Shown: positions 41,867 to 51,393, counted from the first letter of the stretch. The stretch is DNA of 64,000 nucleotides from Chryseobacterium cucumeris (GCF_016775705.1 NZ_CP068760.1:1736001-1800000); one strand, 5' to 3'. The notes: generated by a model from the sequence alone, not told the origin. Translations and numbers: made by a program.

Positions 41867-42520
41867 CTATAGTTTATGGTGGGTTTTGACAAGGTCCACA
41901 AGCTCAACCATATTTTCAATCTTGAGTTTTTCAAAGATATTTTTTTTGATTGTGCTTACTGTATTTTGTTTGATATTCAGACTGTTTGAAATTTCCAGGT
42001 TTCCATATCCTTCAGCATAAAGTTCTGCAATCTGCATTTCTCTTTTGGTTAAACTGTTGAGCGGGCTTATCAGATCCGGATTGTAAACAAACTGTACCAG
42101 CAGGTTTCTCAGAAGATCAGAGAAGTACTCTCCTTTTTCGATGAAGGTTGTAATTGCTTTTCTTACGTCTTCTTCCTCACTCAGTTTACTCAGGTAGCCA
42201 TCAGCACCGGCTTTAATAAATTTAAGGCCGTGCAGCTCTTCTTCAAGTCCTGTAAAAATCAAAATTTTAATATCAGGATTTACGCTTTTCATCTGTGGCA
42301 AAATATGAAGACTGTTTCCGTCCGGGAAATGGGCATCAATAACAGCGATCTCGATTCCTTTCGATTCTATCAGTTCCAATACCTGATGTAAGGATGAAGT
42401 TTGATAAACTTTAGCGTTAGGAACAATATCGCTGATAACAATCTCCATTCCCTGGCGTACAATGCTGTGATCGTCTGCCAGAAGGAATATAATCTCTTTA
42501 TTTTGTATTGGTGTTTCCAT
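41867..42520 (-). CDS. LuxR/NarL-family response regulator
   Basis: The 217-aa protein has a REC domain with ADDHS near residue 16, phospho-Asp62 in VIDAHFPDG and Lys in YLSKLSEE. A GerE-type helix-turn-helix (LTKREMQIAELYAEGYGNLEISNSLNIKQNTVSTIKKNIF) lies near residues 150-200. It overlaps the upstream histidine kinase by 23 bp, so the pair is translated together. This is a two-component system whose signal is unknown. The REC start is slightly longer than usual because of a polar tail. Confidence 0.94.
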   Translation of the reverse strand: METPIQNKEIIFLLADDHSIVRQGMEIVISDIVPNAKVYQTSSLHQVLELIESKGIEIAVIDAHFPDGNSLHILPQMKSVNPDIKILIFTGLEEELHGLKFIKAGADGYLSKLSEEEDVRKAITTFIEKGEYFSDLLRNLLVQFVYNPDLISPLNSLTKREMQIAELYAEGYGNLEISNSLNIKQNTVSTIKKNIFEKLKIENMVELVDLVKTHHKL

Positions 42521-44231
42521 TATTATTAATATTTAAATTGATCCTGAATGTCACTTTAGTTCCTTTATGTAATTTGCTTTCAACCGATATATTACCGTCA
42601 AAAAGCTCTACAATTTCTTTTACAAGGTTAAGCCCAAGTCCTGCTCCCAGATTATCTACTTCATCAGAAACCATCCCCTGATAATAAGGATCAAAAATTT
42701 TACCAAGATCAGATTCTGATATTCCTACTCCCGTATCTGCTACTGTTGTGATCAGGCAAATTTTATTTTCTCCAAGGGATTCTGTAGCCAATACAAGATC
42801 AATCTGTCCGTTTTCTGTAAACTTGTTGGCATTCCCCAGAATATTCATAAAAATCTGATTGATTCTGATATTATCCGAATAGACCACCAGATTTTCAGGG
42901 ATTCTGTCTGTCACAGCAAACCTGTTGTTTCTCGTTTCCAGATAAGGGGTAATGACCTTTACAATAGAGCTGATTTCATCTTTAAGATTGAAGACCGACT
43001 GTATAAGCTCTTTTTCAGCATTCTCGTTTTTGGTATATTCCAGAATCTGATTAGACTGCAGAAGCAAGGTACTGTTGGTGAACTTGATGGATTTAAGATA
43101 ATCCTTTATCGTTTCATCTTCGGTGGTTCTGTGGATTTTGTCAATGAAAATATTGATGATTTTCAAAGGAGACCTCAGGTCATGACTTAACATTCCCAGA
43201 ATCCTGTTTTTGAAATTAAGATTCTTTTTAATCTCTTTATTGGCAGCATCCAGTTTCTGTTCATAAATAAACGCCATTCTTGTAAAATACATAATCAGAA
43301 TAGAAACAATAAACATCAGAATCATCAGTCCCAATACCAGATAGGTTCTTATCTTGTTATTATTAGAGCTTTGGTCGTTGTATTCTTTTTCCAGTTCAGA
43401 TTGAAAATCCTTGATGGCATTTTCGTAAACCTCTATTAAGTTATTACTATATACCAGCAGCTTACTGAAATTGCTGTAAAACTGTAAATTATTCTTCTGA
43501 CTAATGGCCGCAAGCAGCTGAACCTTTTTTACTTCGGCAGCGTAATGCTTGTCCATAGATTTTAGGGTATTGTCCATTTTGGATTTTACCTGAGAAATAT
43601 CCAGAGTCTTGTTATTGGTCATTGTGATTACAGTACTCTCCTTCTGAACATCCACTTTCCCTGTTACCGCATCTTTCAGACGCCCGAAAAAGCCTTTCTT
43701 TTTAATGGTATCCGCATAAGTACGGGTCTGAATATTGAAATCTTCAAAATCGTTTTTATACTTGGCAGGTTCATATTGTTTGTCCTCAATTTTTGCCGGC
43801 GGATTGAGGGATGTCTGGTACACTGAATCTATTAACGTCTTCAGTTTTGCGGTCTTTAAGGTATCCTTACTACGAATAGCCAGATTTTTTTTCAATCTTG
43901 GACTTGTATTTTCGTATTCACCAATTTTATCAAAATTAGTTTTAAGTTTTCTCAGCGACTGGAAATAGAGCTGCAGATCATCATTATCCTGAGTAGCCAT
44001 ATATTTCTGAAGATGATCCTGTGCATCCATGAAATCTTTCCTGGAATTATCAGTTAATCCTCCCAGGGCACGGCTTTCTTCAAGCTGATCTTTTATAAAC
44101 TTCAGCTTTTTCCCGTTGACAAATTCGTTGTAGAAAAATATGGCAATAATCACCTGTATCAGTAAAATACAAAGGATCAAGGAATAATGAACAAGTTTTC
44201 TCAATTTAAAATTTAAGAATTTATTTTTCAT
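42498..44231 (-). CDS. Membrane sensor histidine kinase
   Basis: The 577-aa protein has TM1 near residues 13-34, a large periplasmic helical domain of about 260 residues (no recognised ligand fold; with a KKGFFGRLKDAVTGKVDVQK segment) and TM2 near 300-320. HisKA carries the phospho-His in GMLSHDLRSPLKI, and HATPase_c carries NANKFTENG, DTGVGIS and GAGLGLNLVKE. It is paired with the overlapping LuxR-type regulator. The gap upstream of it (44232-44806) shows no clear promoter. The sensed signal cannot be read from sequence. Confidence 0.94.
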   Translation of the reverse strand: MKNKFLNFKLRKLVHYSLILCILLIQVIIAIFFYNEFVNGKKLKFIKDQLEESRALGGLTDNSRKDFMDAQDHLQKYMATQDNDDLQLYFQSLRKLKTNFDKIGEYENTSPRLKKNLAIRSKDTLKTAKLKTLIDSVYQTSLNPPAKIEDKQYEPAKYKNDFEDFNIQTRTYADTIKKKGFFGRLKDAVTGKVDVQKESTVITMTNNKTLDISQVKSKMDNTLKSMDKHYAAEVKKVQLLAAISQKNNLQFYSNFSKLLVYSNNLIEVYENAIKDFQSELEKEYNDQSSNNNKIRTYLVLGLMILMFIVSILIMYFTRMAFIYEQKLDAANKEIKKNLNFKNRILGMLSHDLRSPLKIINIFIDKIHRTTEDETIKDYLKSIKFTNSTLLLQSNQILEYTKNENAEKELIQSVFNLKDEISSIVKVITPYLETRNNRFAVTDRIPENLVVYSDNIRINQIFMNILGNANKFTENGQIDLVLATESLGENKICLITTVADTGVGISESDLGKIFDPYYQGMVSDEVDNLGAGLGLNLVKEIVELFDGNISVESKLHKGTKVTFRINLNINNNGNTNTK

Positions 44232-44806
44232 ATTTGTTTATCAGTTAAATTAATTTCCTGACTACATAAGTCCATTAGATATTAGTCTTCAACAATATAG
44301 CATTATTTTCAACAATTTCATAATAGCCATATATTACCTAACTGGCAAAGTTAAAGTAATTTTTGTCTTCTTACTAATAATGAATATTTGATAAAACACA
44401 GAGAATTTAATTCTTTTTACAATTAAAACGGCTTGTCAACATTCAGTTTTATGTATGTAAATCTATTTTTTTAGATCAATAGCAAAAAAGTTGGCTTCCG
44501 GTAAAATGTTCTTTTTCTGTTTATTTCATTCCAAAAAACAATTCAAACATTTGAAAATAAACACATTAGAAACTCACAAAACTTTGATAAAGTTCAGATG
44601 TAAAATTCACAGTAAGCAAAAAAGCCCAGAATTATATTTCGATTCCATATTATAATCATTAGTATTTTCTATTTTTCTAAGGGAATCATGAGGTGATATT
44701 TTCCTAACTTTTCAGTTTGAAAGGAATTAAAGAATACTTCAGACCATTCACCGAATTCTCTGAAATGTTCAAAAGCAATTAACTGCAAAAACCGCTTTAT
44801 CATCTT
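44232..44806. other. AT-rich intergenic gap, no feature seen
   Basis: This 575-bp divergent gap between the histidine kinase and the VWA gene is very AT-rich. No tRNA, repeat or clear promoter was recognised. A 62-codon minus-strand frame (44669-44857) overlaps the VWA start and was not accepted as a gene. Confidence 0.6.
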
Positions 44807-45946
44807 ATGACAGATAAAAATTTTAATCCCGGAAAAGGCTTGATATTCAGCAAACATGTGCCGGAGGAATTATCACATTTTGAGCGTGTCTTTGATGTTT
44901 TCAAAGATCTGCTTACCCATACCTCCGGAGATATTGAAGAAGCCTTCGACTGGCTGGACATGCTTGATCAGGAATATGATATTTTCAATGATGAGTATAC
45001 CCTTCAGGATTTTGAAGAGGATTTGAAAAAACGAGGTTATATCAGGGAAGAAGACCCTGAAAAAGGCAATACGGGAAGTGGAAAAGGTAAAAATATATTA
45101 ACCCCTAAACTGGAAGCTGCCCTTCGTGAATATGCGTTGGATCAGATCTTTGGTAAACTGAAGAAAAACGGAGCCGGAAATCACCGTACCCATAAAACAG
45201 GAATCGGAGATGAACGTGATGGCGAAAACCGTTCTTTCCAATACGGGGATGATCTTGCTGCTGTGAACATGACCGAAAGTTTAAAGAATGCACAGATCAA
45301 CAACGGAATCTCAGACCTTCGTCTCACAGAAGATGATCTGATCGTAGAGGAAACCAAGCATAAGGCACAGATGAGTACTGTTCTGATGATTGATATCAGC
45401 CATTCAATGATTTTATATGGTGAAGACAGGATTACTCCGGCCAAAAAAGTAGCCATGGCACTCGTGGAATTGATTAAAAGAAAATATCCTAAAGATTCCA
45501 TTGATATTATTGTTTTTGGAAACGAGGCATGGCCCATTAAGATCAAAGACCTTCCCTATTTAAAAGTTGGTCCTTATCATACCAATACCGTAGCAGGTCT
45601 GGAACTCGCCATGGATATCCTTCGCAGAAAAAGAAATACCAACAAGCAGATTTTTATGATCACCGACGGAAAACCCAGCTGTATTCAGTTGCCCAGCGGT
45701 GAGTTTTATATGAATAGCTTTGGGCTGGATGAAAAAATTGTCAACCAGTGTTTCAACAGAGCAGCACAGGCAAGAAAACTGAAAATTCCTATCACGACTT
45801 TCATGATTGCCCAGGATCCTTATCTGCGTCAGTTTGTGGAAGAGTTTACAGCCCAGAATAAAGGAAAGGCCTTCCTGACCGGACTATCAGGATTAGGGCA
45901 GATGATTTTTGAAGATTACGAAAAAAACAGAATAAGAAGAATATAA
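44807..45946 (+). CDS. VWA-domain protein paired with MoxR-like ATPase
   Basis: The 379-aa protein has an N-terminal helical region (FERVFDVFKDLLTHTSGDIE), a Gly-rich linker (GNTGSGKGKN) and a von Willebrand A domain from about residue 190. The MIDAS motif DISHS is at 196-200, with later TNTVAGLELA and ITDGKPS (third metal motif). No signal peptide or membrane segment is present. It precedes by 59 bp a MoxR-like AAA+ gene; such VWA/MoxR pairs act as metal-dependent chaperone or chelatase-like assemblies. The client is unknown. Confidence 0.92.
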   Translation: MTDKNFNPGKGLIFSKHVPEELSHFERVFDVFKDLLTHTSGDIEEAFDWLDMLDQEYDIFNDEYTLQDFEEDLKKRGYIREEDPEKGNTGSGKGKNILTPKLEAALREYALDQIFGKLKKNGAGNHRTHKTGIGDERDGENRSFQYGDDLAAVNMTESLKNAQINNGISDLRLTEDDLIVEETKHKAQMSTVLMIDISHSMILYGEDRITPAKKVAMALVELIKRKYPKDSIDIIVFGNEAWPIKIKDLPYLKVGPYHTNTVAGLELAMDILRRKRNTNKQIFMITDGKPSCIQLPSGEFYMNSFGLDEKIVNQCFNRAAQARKLKIPITTFMIAQDPYLRQFVEEFTAQNKGKAFLTGLSGLGQMIFEDYEKNRIRRI

Positions 45947-46005
45947 AGATCAGATTTAAATGATTTAAAATAAAAACCTGATCTGATAAATAGTATTACA
46001 AGACA

Positions 46006-47460
46006 ATGAAAAACGATATTACATTCAAAGAATTAAAAAAATCCGGCTATACTCATAAAACAATTAATGAGGAAATCCAGGCCAATCTGATTGCCAGAAT
46101 TAAATCTAAAGAACCTGTATTTGAAGGGCTTTGGGGCTATGAAGACACTGTTGTTCCCCAACTGAAAAAGGCAATTCTTGCCGGACACCACATCAATTTA
46201 CTGGGACTGCGCGGACAGGCAAAAACCAGGATTGCAAGAAGCATGGTAAATCTTCTTGATGAATATATACCTATCGTAAAAGGGTCTGAAATCAATGACA
46301 GCCCGTTTCAGCCCATTTCAAAATTTGCCAAAGACCTGATTGCTGAACTGGGTGATGAAACTCCGATTTCATGGGTACACCGTTCTCACCGTTTCTATGA
46401 AAAACTGGCCACTCCCGATGTAAATGTGGCTGACTTAATCGGTGACATTGATCCTATTAAAGCAGCAACCCTGAAACTTCCTTATTCCGACGAACGGGTC
46501 CTCCATTATGGAATGATTCCGCGTGCCAACCGTTCTATTTTTGTTTTAAATGAATTACCGGATCTGCAGGCAAGAATCCAGGTTTCTTTGTTTAATATTT
46601 TACAGGAAGGAGATATTCAGATCCGCGGATTCCAGCTGAGAATGCCGCTTGATATTCAGTTTGTCTTTACCGCCAATCCGGAAGATTATACGAACAGAGG
46701 AAGTATTGTAACGCCGCTGAAAGATAGAATAGGATCTCAGATCTTCACCCATTATCCCAAAACAATAGCACTTGCCAGACAGATTACAGAACAGGAAGCA
46801 TTGATTTCTGCTGAAGATAAAGAACAGATCCTGATTCCTGATCTGGCAAAAGATCTTTTGGAAGAGGTTGCTTTTGCAGCCCGTATCAGCGAATATGTGG
46901 ATGCAAAAAGCGGTGTCAGTGCCCGTTTGACCATCAGTGCCATGGAAAATTTAGTGGCAGCGGCGAAATTACGTTTAATTGAATCCGGAGCAGAAAGAAC
47001 CACTGTACGTCTGCTTGATTTTATGTCAATTATACCATCCATCACAGGGAAAATTGAGCTGGTCTATGAAGGAGAACAGGAAGGAGCAGATTATGTGGCC
47101 AAAATATTAATTGACAAAGCCGTAATGACACAATTTGAAAGCCTGTTCCCACGTATTTCAAAACTGGAAAAAGAAGGCATCAAAACTCCATACACTGACC
47201 TGATCAGATGGTTTAACAAAAATCATTTAGAACTTAACTACAATGATACGGATGAAGAATTTTATGCTAAACTTGACAAGATAGAACCTTTGACAACTGT
47301 GGTGGAAGAAAATGCCTCTGAATTGAGCAGAGAAGATCAGAATTTCTGCAAAGAGCTTGTATTATGGGCATTAACCATCAGCAATAAAATTGATAAATCT
47401 GAAAATCAGAATGCTTTCACTTTCGATTCTCCCGGAATCGGCCAATTCTTACGCAACTAA
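46006..47460 (+). CDS. MoxR/magnesium-chelatase-like AAA+ ATPase
   Basis: The 484-aa protein has Walker A GLRGQAKTR (residues 67-75) and Walker B as IFVLNELPDLQARIQ, where Asn takes the place of the usual Asp (hhhhNE). A sensor-like FVFTANPEDYTNRG and PLKDRIGSQI (arginine-finger region) follow, then a helical C-terminal part (about 290-484). The family is often annotated magnesium chelatase, but no chlorophyll pathway is expected here. It works with the VWA protein encoded upstream. The Asn-for-Asp change I recall in relatives too, so it is probably a family trait rather than a fault. Confidence 0.9.
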   Translation: MKNDITFKELKKSGYTHKTINEEIQANLIARIKSKEPVFEGLWGYEDTVVPQLKKAILAGHHINLLGLRGQAKTRIARSMVNLLDEYIPIVKGSEINDSPFQPISKFAKDLIAELGDETPISWVHRSHRFYEKLATPDVNVADLIGDIDPIKAATLKLPYSDERVLHYGMIPRANRSIFVLNELPDLQARIQVSLFNILQEGDIQIRGFQLRMPLDIQFVFTANPEDYTNRGSIVTPLKDRIGSQIFTHYPKTIALARQITEQEALISAEDKEQILIPDLAKDLLEEVAFAARISEYVDAKSGVSARLTISAMENLVAAAKLRLIESGAERTTVRLLDFMSIIPSITGKIELVYEGEQEGADYVAKILIDKAVMTQFESLFPRISKLEKEGIKTPYTDLIRWFNKNHLELNYNDTDEEFYAKLDKIEPLTTVVEENASELSREDQNFCKELVLWALTISNKIDKSENQNAFTFDSPGIGQFLRN

Positions 47461-47483
47461 AATCAGTAAAATAATATAAAAGT

Positions 47484-47513
47484 AAAACCTTCAGTTCTTC
47501 TGAAGGTTTTTTA
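47484..47513 (+). terminator. Intrinsic terminator of the VWA/MoxR operon
   Basis: Arms AAAACCTTCAG and CTGAAGGTTTT (47484-47494, 47500-47510) are followed by TTTAT, 24 bp after the stop codon. Confidence 0.85.
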
Positions 47514-47520
47514 TTTGTTT

Positions 47521-47675
47521 GTCTCGTCCTGAAAAAGGTTGACTAAAAAACCATAAAATTAGTCACCCTTATGAATCTAAAAAAAACATCGTCCCCTGTC
47601 CAAGAATACAGTGAGGCATTCAAACGACAAGTTGTCTCTGAATGGTATATATTATATAGAGACCAAATTATATAA
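47521..47675 (+). pseudogene. IS3-type transposase OrfA stub (5' fragment)
   Basis: A 34-codon frame from the ATG at 47571 encodes EYSEAFKRQVVSEW after a short lead-in. This is the start of the helix-turn-helix OrfA of IS3-family transposases (SxxFKxxVVxE pattern). The match stops after about 26 codons, and the rest is unrelated. The 50 bp before it (from GTCTCGTCCTGAAAAAGG) probably is the left end of the former insertion sequence. No right end or orfB is visible, so this is a truncated relic. Confidence 0.7.
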
Positions 47676-48035
47676 GAGAGCTGACTTTCTTCGACGAAGA
47701 CTAAAGAGTATATTTATATATAATATAGAGCAATAAGATTTAACTCCTATACCTGTAATTAATTAAAATGTTTCGGCTCAGCTTAGGATGACATGCCTAA
47801 TACTAACTGTTAAAAGGCCTTAGACATTATACTGGCATTTCACTTCCTTTCAGACTCTCGTAAAGAAGCTTGGATTCCTGCGGAATGACACAATGAGATA
47901 GAGATTTAGACTCACTAACCACCTTTCATAGAAATCAGAAATATTGAAAACGCAATACTAATGTTACTGCTCTACCCGGCAATCCGAAACCCGCGACACA
48001 ATAACCTCAGCCCCTGTACCCTCTTACCCCAAAAC

Positions 48036-48063
48036 CATCATTCATCATTCATCATTCATCATT
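48036..48063. repeat. Heptamer tandem repeat (CATCATT)x4
   Basis: Four perfect units of 7 bp. The same heptamer, in another phase, recurs five times at 51394-51428 on the other side of the M16 peptidase gene. Confidence 0.9.
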
Positions 48064-48109
48064 AACGACTCCTACCCTAGCCCTGATAGTAATGGTTACC
48101 CCGCAGCTT

Positions 48110-48128
48110 GGGTTAGAGGGTGGGTGGG
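48110..48128 (+). other. Canonical G-quadruplex motif
   Basis: GGGTTAGAGGGTGGGTGGG gives four G3 runs with loops of 5, 1 and 1 nt, and a G5 run lies 10 nt downstream (48139-48143). Short loops predict high stability. Such a motif is rare in DNA this AT-rich. It is 320 bp upstream of the M16 gene. Confidence 0.7.
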
Positions 48129-48227
48129 TTTTAGGTGTGGGGGCCTTCGGCTTCGCTCAGGGTGAGAGCGCTGGAATGCGCGGGCGCGAGGAGTATGAAT
48201 GGATAGCAGGAAATAGCTCCTAATAAA

Positions 48228-48283
48228 GTTCGAGAGTTGGAGGGTTGGAGGGTTTGAGAGTGGAAAAGTTTGAGGGTTTGGAA
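48228..48283 (+). repeat. Degenerate octamer tandem array, seven units
   Basis: Seven consecutive 8-bp units of the form GTT(C/G/T)G(A/G)(A/G)(A/G), with one weaker unit (GTGGAAAA), run without phase loss. The strand is purine/T-rich with almost no C. Confidence 0.75.
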
Positions 48284-48402
48284 TGAAGAATTAAAAAACT
48301 TATTTCTTTCTGCATAGCTGATTCTTGCTTATAATTCACTTTTTCAACCGCAGTAATAGATGTAATAATGATAAAAAAGGATCAACATTTTTTTTGAATC
48401 CT

Positions 48403-48410
48403 TACATTTG
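48403..48410 (+). promoter_or_regulatory. Candidate -7 box for the M16 peptidase gene
   Basis: TACATTTG matches TAnnTTTG exactly, 39 bp upstream of the ATG at 48450. No clear -33 TTG is at the right distance. Confidence 0.45.
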
Positions 48411-48449
48411 TAGTCCATTCCGGTTTCTAAGGAATGAAATGAGTTTTAT

Positions 48450-51317
48450 ATGACAGACAGAAAATATAAGGAAACGGTACATACAGATAAAAACCAATAC
48501 GAATATATTACGGTAGCCCATGACGAAAATAACGTCAGAATCTATACTTTGAACAATGGATTAAAGGTTTTTCTTGCTCAGAATTTTGATGCTCCGAGAA
48601 TACAGACCTTCATTCCGGTAAGAACAGGAAGTAATAATGACCCGGCTGATAATACGGGGCTGGCTCATTATCTTGAGCATATGATGTTTAAAGGGACTTC
48701 AAAAATCGGAACTCAGAACTGGGAAAAGGAAAAAGAACTTCTTGATCAGATCTCGGCTTTATATGAAGAACATAAAGCGGAACAGAATCCTGAAAAGAAA
48801 AGGGAAATCTACAAGAAGATCGATGAAGTTTCCCAGGAAGCCAGCCAATATGCCATTGCCAATGAATATGATAAAGCGATTTCTTCTCTGGGAGCCAGTG
48901 GTACCAATGCGCATACCTGGTTTGATGAAACGGTTTACAAAAACAATATTCCGAATAACGAACTTGAAAAATGGCTGAAAATAGAGAAGGAAAGGTTCTC
49001 TGAAATTGTACTTCGCCTTTTCCATACTGAGCTGGAATCGGTGTATGAGGAGTTCAACAGGGCGCAGGACAATGACACAAGACTTGTGAGTTATGAACTT
49101 ATGGATGCTCTTTTCCCGACTCATCCCAACGGGCAGCAAACCACGCTGGGAAAACCGGAACACCTGAAAAATCCATCGATGAAGGCTATTCACAAGTATT
49201 TTGATGAATATTATGTTCCCAATAATTATGCTATGGTATTGGTTGGGGATCTTGATTTCGATGAAACGATCCAATTAATTGATCAGTATTTTGGGACTTT
49301 ACCTTATAAAGAGCTTCCTGCAAAAACACCCATTACTGAACAGCCTATTACAGAAGTTGTAGCCAGAACAGTAAAAAGCCCTACTACTCCACGTACTCAG
49401 CTTGCATGGAGAACAGATAGCTATGGAACAAGAGAAGCAATGCTGGCTGATATAGTTGCCAATATTCTCAGCAACAGAGGAGAAGCCGGATTATTGGATT
49501 TACACATTAACCAGACGCAGAAGATGCTTTGGGCTCAAGCCTTTTCTGTAGGACTAAGACAGTATGGATATTTCTCCATTGTTGCGGTTCCTAAGGAAAC
49601 ACAGACTCTGGAGGAAGCAAAGAATATGGTATTGGATGAAATTGAGCTGATCAAGAAAGGAGATTTTCCGGACTGGATGCTGCCAGCCATCATCAATGAT
49701 TTCAAACTTCAGAGAATGAAAGGTCTTGAAACCGCCGAAGGCCTTGCCACCAATCTTTACGATTCTTATATAAAAGGAAGAACCTGGGAAGAGGAACTGA
49801 ATGAAATGGATGAGTATGCCTCTTTCACCAAAGATGACGTAGTGAATTTTGCCAATGAGTTTTTCAAGGAAAACTATGTGGTTGTGAATAAAGAAAAAGG
49901 GGTAAACGACAAACTGATCAGAGTTGAGAATCCAGGTATCACTCCTGTTAAGATCAACCGTGATACGCAGTCAGAGTTTCTGAAAGAGATTTTAGCGGAT
50001 AAAACTGAGGATATCAAGCCTGAATTTATTGATTATCAAAAAGAAATCGTTACAGATCAGCTTAACGGAAAGAAATTAAGTTTCGTAAAGAATAAATACA
50101 ACGATATTGCTCAGGTACATTTCATTTTCTCTTTTGGAAGTGATCATGACAGAGATTTAGGGGTTTCAACTCAGCTTCTTCAGTATTTGGGAACTGATAC
50201 CCTTTCGCCGGAGGATTTAAAAAAGGAATTTTTCAAAATCGGAATCAGCAATGATTTTAAAACAACGAACAATCAGCTGACCATCTCGCTGAGCGGACTG
50301 GAAGAGAATATAGAAAAAGGAATTGCCCTTCTGCAGCATTGGATGCGAGATGTACAGCCTGATCAGGAAATCTATAATCAGTTTGTGGGAACAGTACTGG
50401 AAAACCGTCAGGCCATGAAGAAAGATAAAAACCGGATTATAACAGCCCTGAACAATTATACAAAGCTGGGTAGCAACTCACGTTTTACGGATGTTATTTC
50501 TAAGGAAGAGCTTGAAAACAGCAGTGCTGAAGTTTTTACAGACAGAATGAAAAAGCTTTTCCAATATCCTTATCAGGTATTTTTCTATGGTAAAAATTTT
50601 GAAACCTTTACAAAATACATTGGTGAATACATAGAACCTGAAAGCCTTCAGATACCAGCTGCCAAACTGTATCCGGAACCGGCAACCGGAGGAAACGTGT
50701 ATTTCATCAACTATGATATGGTTCAGATGGAAATGAGCAAGATTGGTAAAGGAAACAAGGTGAACCCGCTTCATTTTGGAAAAATCAATGTTTTCAATGA
50801 ATATTTTGGAAGAGGGTTATCTTCCATTGTTTTCCAGGAGATGCGGGAAAGTAAAAGTCTTGCCTACTCTGCTTATGTTTCTTATGCCGCGAACTCGGAA
50901 CTGAACCATCCCGATTATGTAACGACCTATATCGGAACCCAGCCTGACAAGCTTATGATCGCTGTAGATACCCTGAATGAACTGATGAACGAGCTTCCGG
51001 AAGTTCCTATTCAGTTTGAGAATGCCAGAAATGCAGCTTTGAAACAGATTGCTTCAACAAGGGTTACCCGAAACAATATATTCTTCAATACCTTAAGACT
51101 GCAGAAATTAAATATCTATCATGATTTCAGAAAAGATATTTATGAACAGATCCAGCACTTGGCATTTGAGGATATCAAGCATTTTTATCAGACAGAAGTC
51201 AAATCAATACATTTTAACACCGCTATTATCGGCAAAAAAGAGAATCTTGATATGGAAGCTGTCAACAAAATGGGGATATTTAAAGAAGTAAGTCTGAAAG
51301 ATATTTTTGGACATTAA
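48450..51317 (+). CDS. M16 family zinc metallopeptidase (two-domain)
   Basis: The 955-aa protein is an insulinase/pitrilysin-type peptidase. The inverted zinc motif HYLEH has His73, Glu76 and His77, and the third ligand Glu lies in TELESVYEEFNRA downstream. A charged coiled-coil insertion (about 90-130) separates the zinc motif from GASGTNAHTWFDETVY. The second half repeats the fold without the zinc motif, ending with EMRESKSLAYSAYVSY (the R/Y substrate-clamp segment). No signal peptide is seen, so it is probably cytoplasmic, or exported another way. It is a single gene with its own terminator. Confidence 0.93.
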   Translation: MTDRKYKETVHTDKNQYEYITVAHDENNVRIYTLNNGLKVFLAQNFDAPRIQTFIPVRTGSNNDPADNTGLAHYLEHMMFKGTSKIGTQNWEKEKELLDQISALYEEHKAEQNPEKKREIYKKIDEVSQEASQYAIANEYDKAISSLGASGTNAHTWFDETVYKNNIPNNELEKWLKIEKERFSEIVLRLFHTELESVYEEFNRAQDNDTRLVSYELMDALFPTHPNGQQTTLGKPEHLKNPSMKAIHKYFDEYYVPNNYAMVLVGDLDFDETIQLIDQYFGTLPYKELPAKTPITEQPITEVVARTVKSPTTPRTQLAWRTDSYGTREAMLADIVANILSNRGEAGLLDLHINQTQKMLWAQAFSVGLRQYGYFSIVAVPKETQTLEEAKNMVLDEIELIKKGDFPDWMLPAIINDFKLQRMKGLETAEGLATNLYDSYIKGRTWEEELNEMDEYASFTKDDVVNFANEFFKENYVVVNKEKGVNDKLIRVENPGITPVKINRDTQSEFLKEILADKTEDIKPEFIDYQKEIVTDQLNGKKLSFVKNKYNDIAQVHFIFSFGSDHDRDLGVSTQLLQYLGTDTLSPEDLKKEFFKIGISNDFKTTNNQLTISLSGLEENIEKGIALLQHWMRDVQPDQEIYNQFVGTVLENRQAMKKDKNRIITALNNYTKLGSNSRFTDVISKEELENSSAEVFTDRMKKLFQYPYQVFFYGKNFETFTKYIGEYIEPESLQIPAAKLYPEPATGGNVYFINYDMVQMEMSKIGKGNKVNPLHFGKINVFNEYFGRGLSSIVFQEMRESKSLAYSAYVSYAANSELNHPDYVTTYIGTQPDKLMIAVDTLNELMNELPEVPIQFENARNAALKQIASTRVTRNNIFFNTLRLQKLNIYHDFRKDIYEQIQHLAFEDIKHFYQTEVKSIHFNTAIIGKKENLDMEAVNKMGIFKEVSLKDIFGH

Positions 51318-51360
51318 AAAACAAACCGCCTGATCATTCTATCGGGCGGTTTGTTTTTTT
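51316..51360 (+). terminator. Intrinsic terminator of the M16 gene
   Basis: Arms AACAAACCGCC and GGCGGTTTGTT are followed by a run of T. The hairpin begins at the stop codon. Confidence 0.85.
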
Positions 51361-51393
51361 ATAAGTAATGAATGATAATTGATCACGTGTAGC

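Larger units (their letters stand above)
47676..48449. other. Gene-free mosaic of degenerate intergenic repeats
   Basis: No gene is found in these 774 bp. Besides the arrays and G-quadruplex listed separately, short stretches such as GGATTCCTGCGGAATGACA (about 47872-47890) and CTTCGGCTTCGCTCAGGGTG (48144-48163) resemble scattered repeat sequences that I associate with Chryseobacterium intergenic regions. Local composition swings from AT-rich to clearly GC-rich near 48080-48190, unlike neighbouring genes. Confidence 0.6.

Noticed and set aside
41449..41880. CRISPR-like repeat series with TTTGTGTTT
   Set aside because: The repeats are short, degenerate and unevenly spaced, with no cas gene in the window.
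44669..44857. 62-codon minus-strand ORF overlapping the start of the VWA gene
   Set aside because: It overlaps the well-supported VWA start, has no promoter or ribosome-binding site, and matches no family I know; its protein-like composition was not enough.
44807..47460. Magnesium chelatase for chlorophyll synthesis
   Set aside because: The ATPase is often annotated that way, but there is no porphyrin gene nearby and the H subunit is absent; a MoxR/VWA pair is the better reading.
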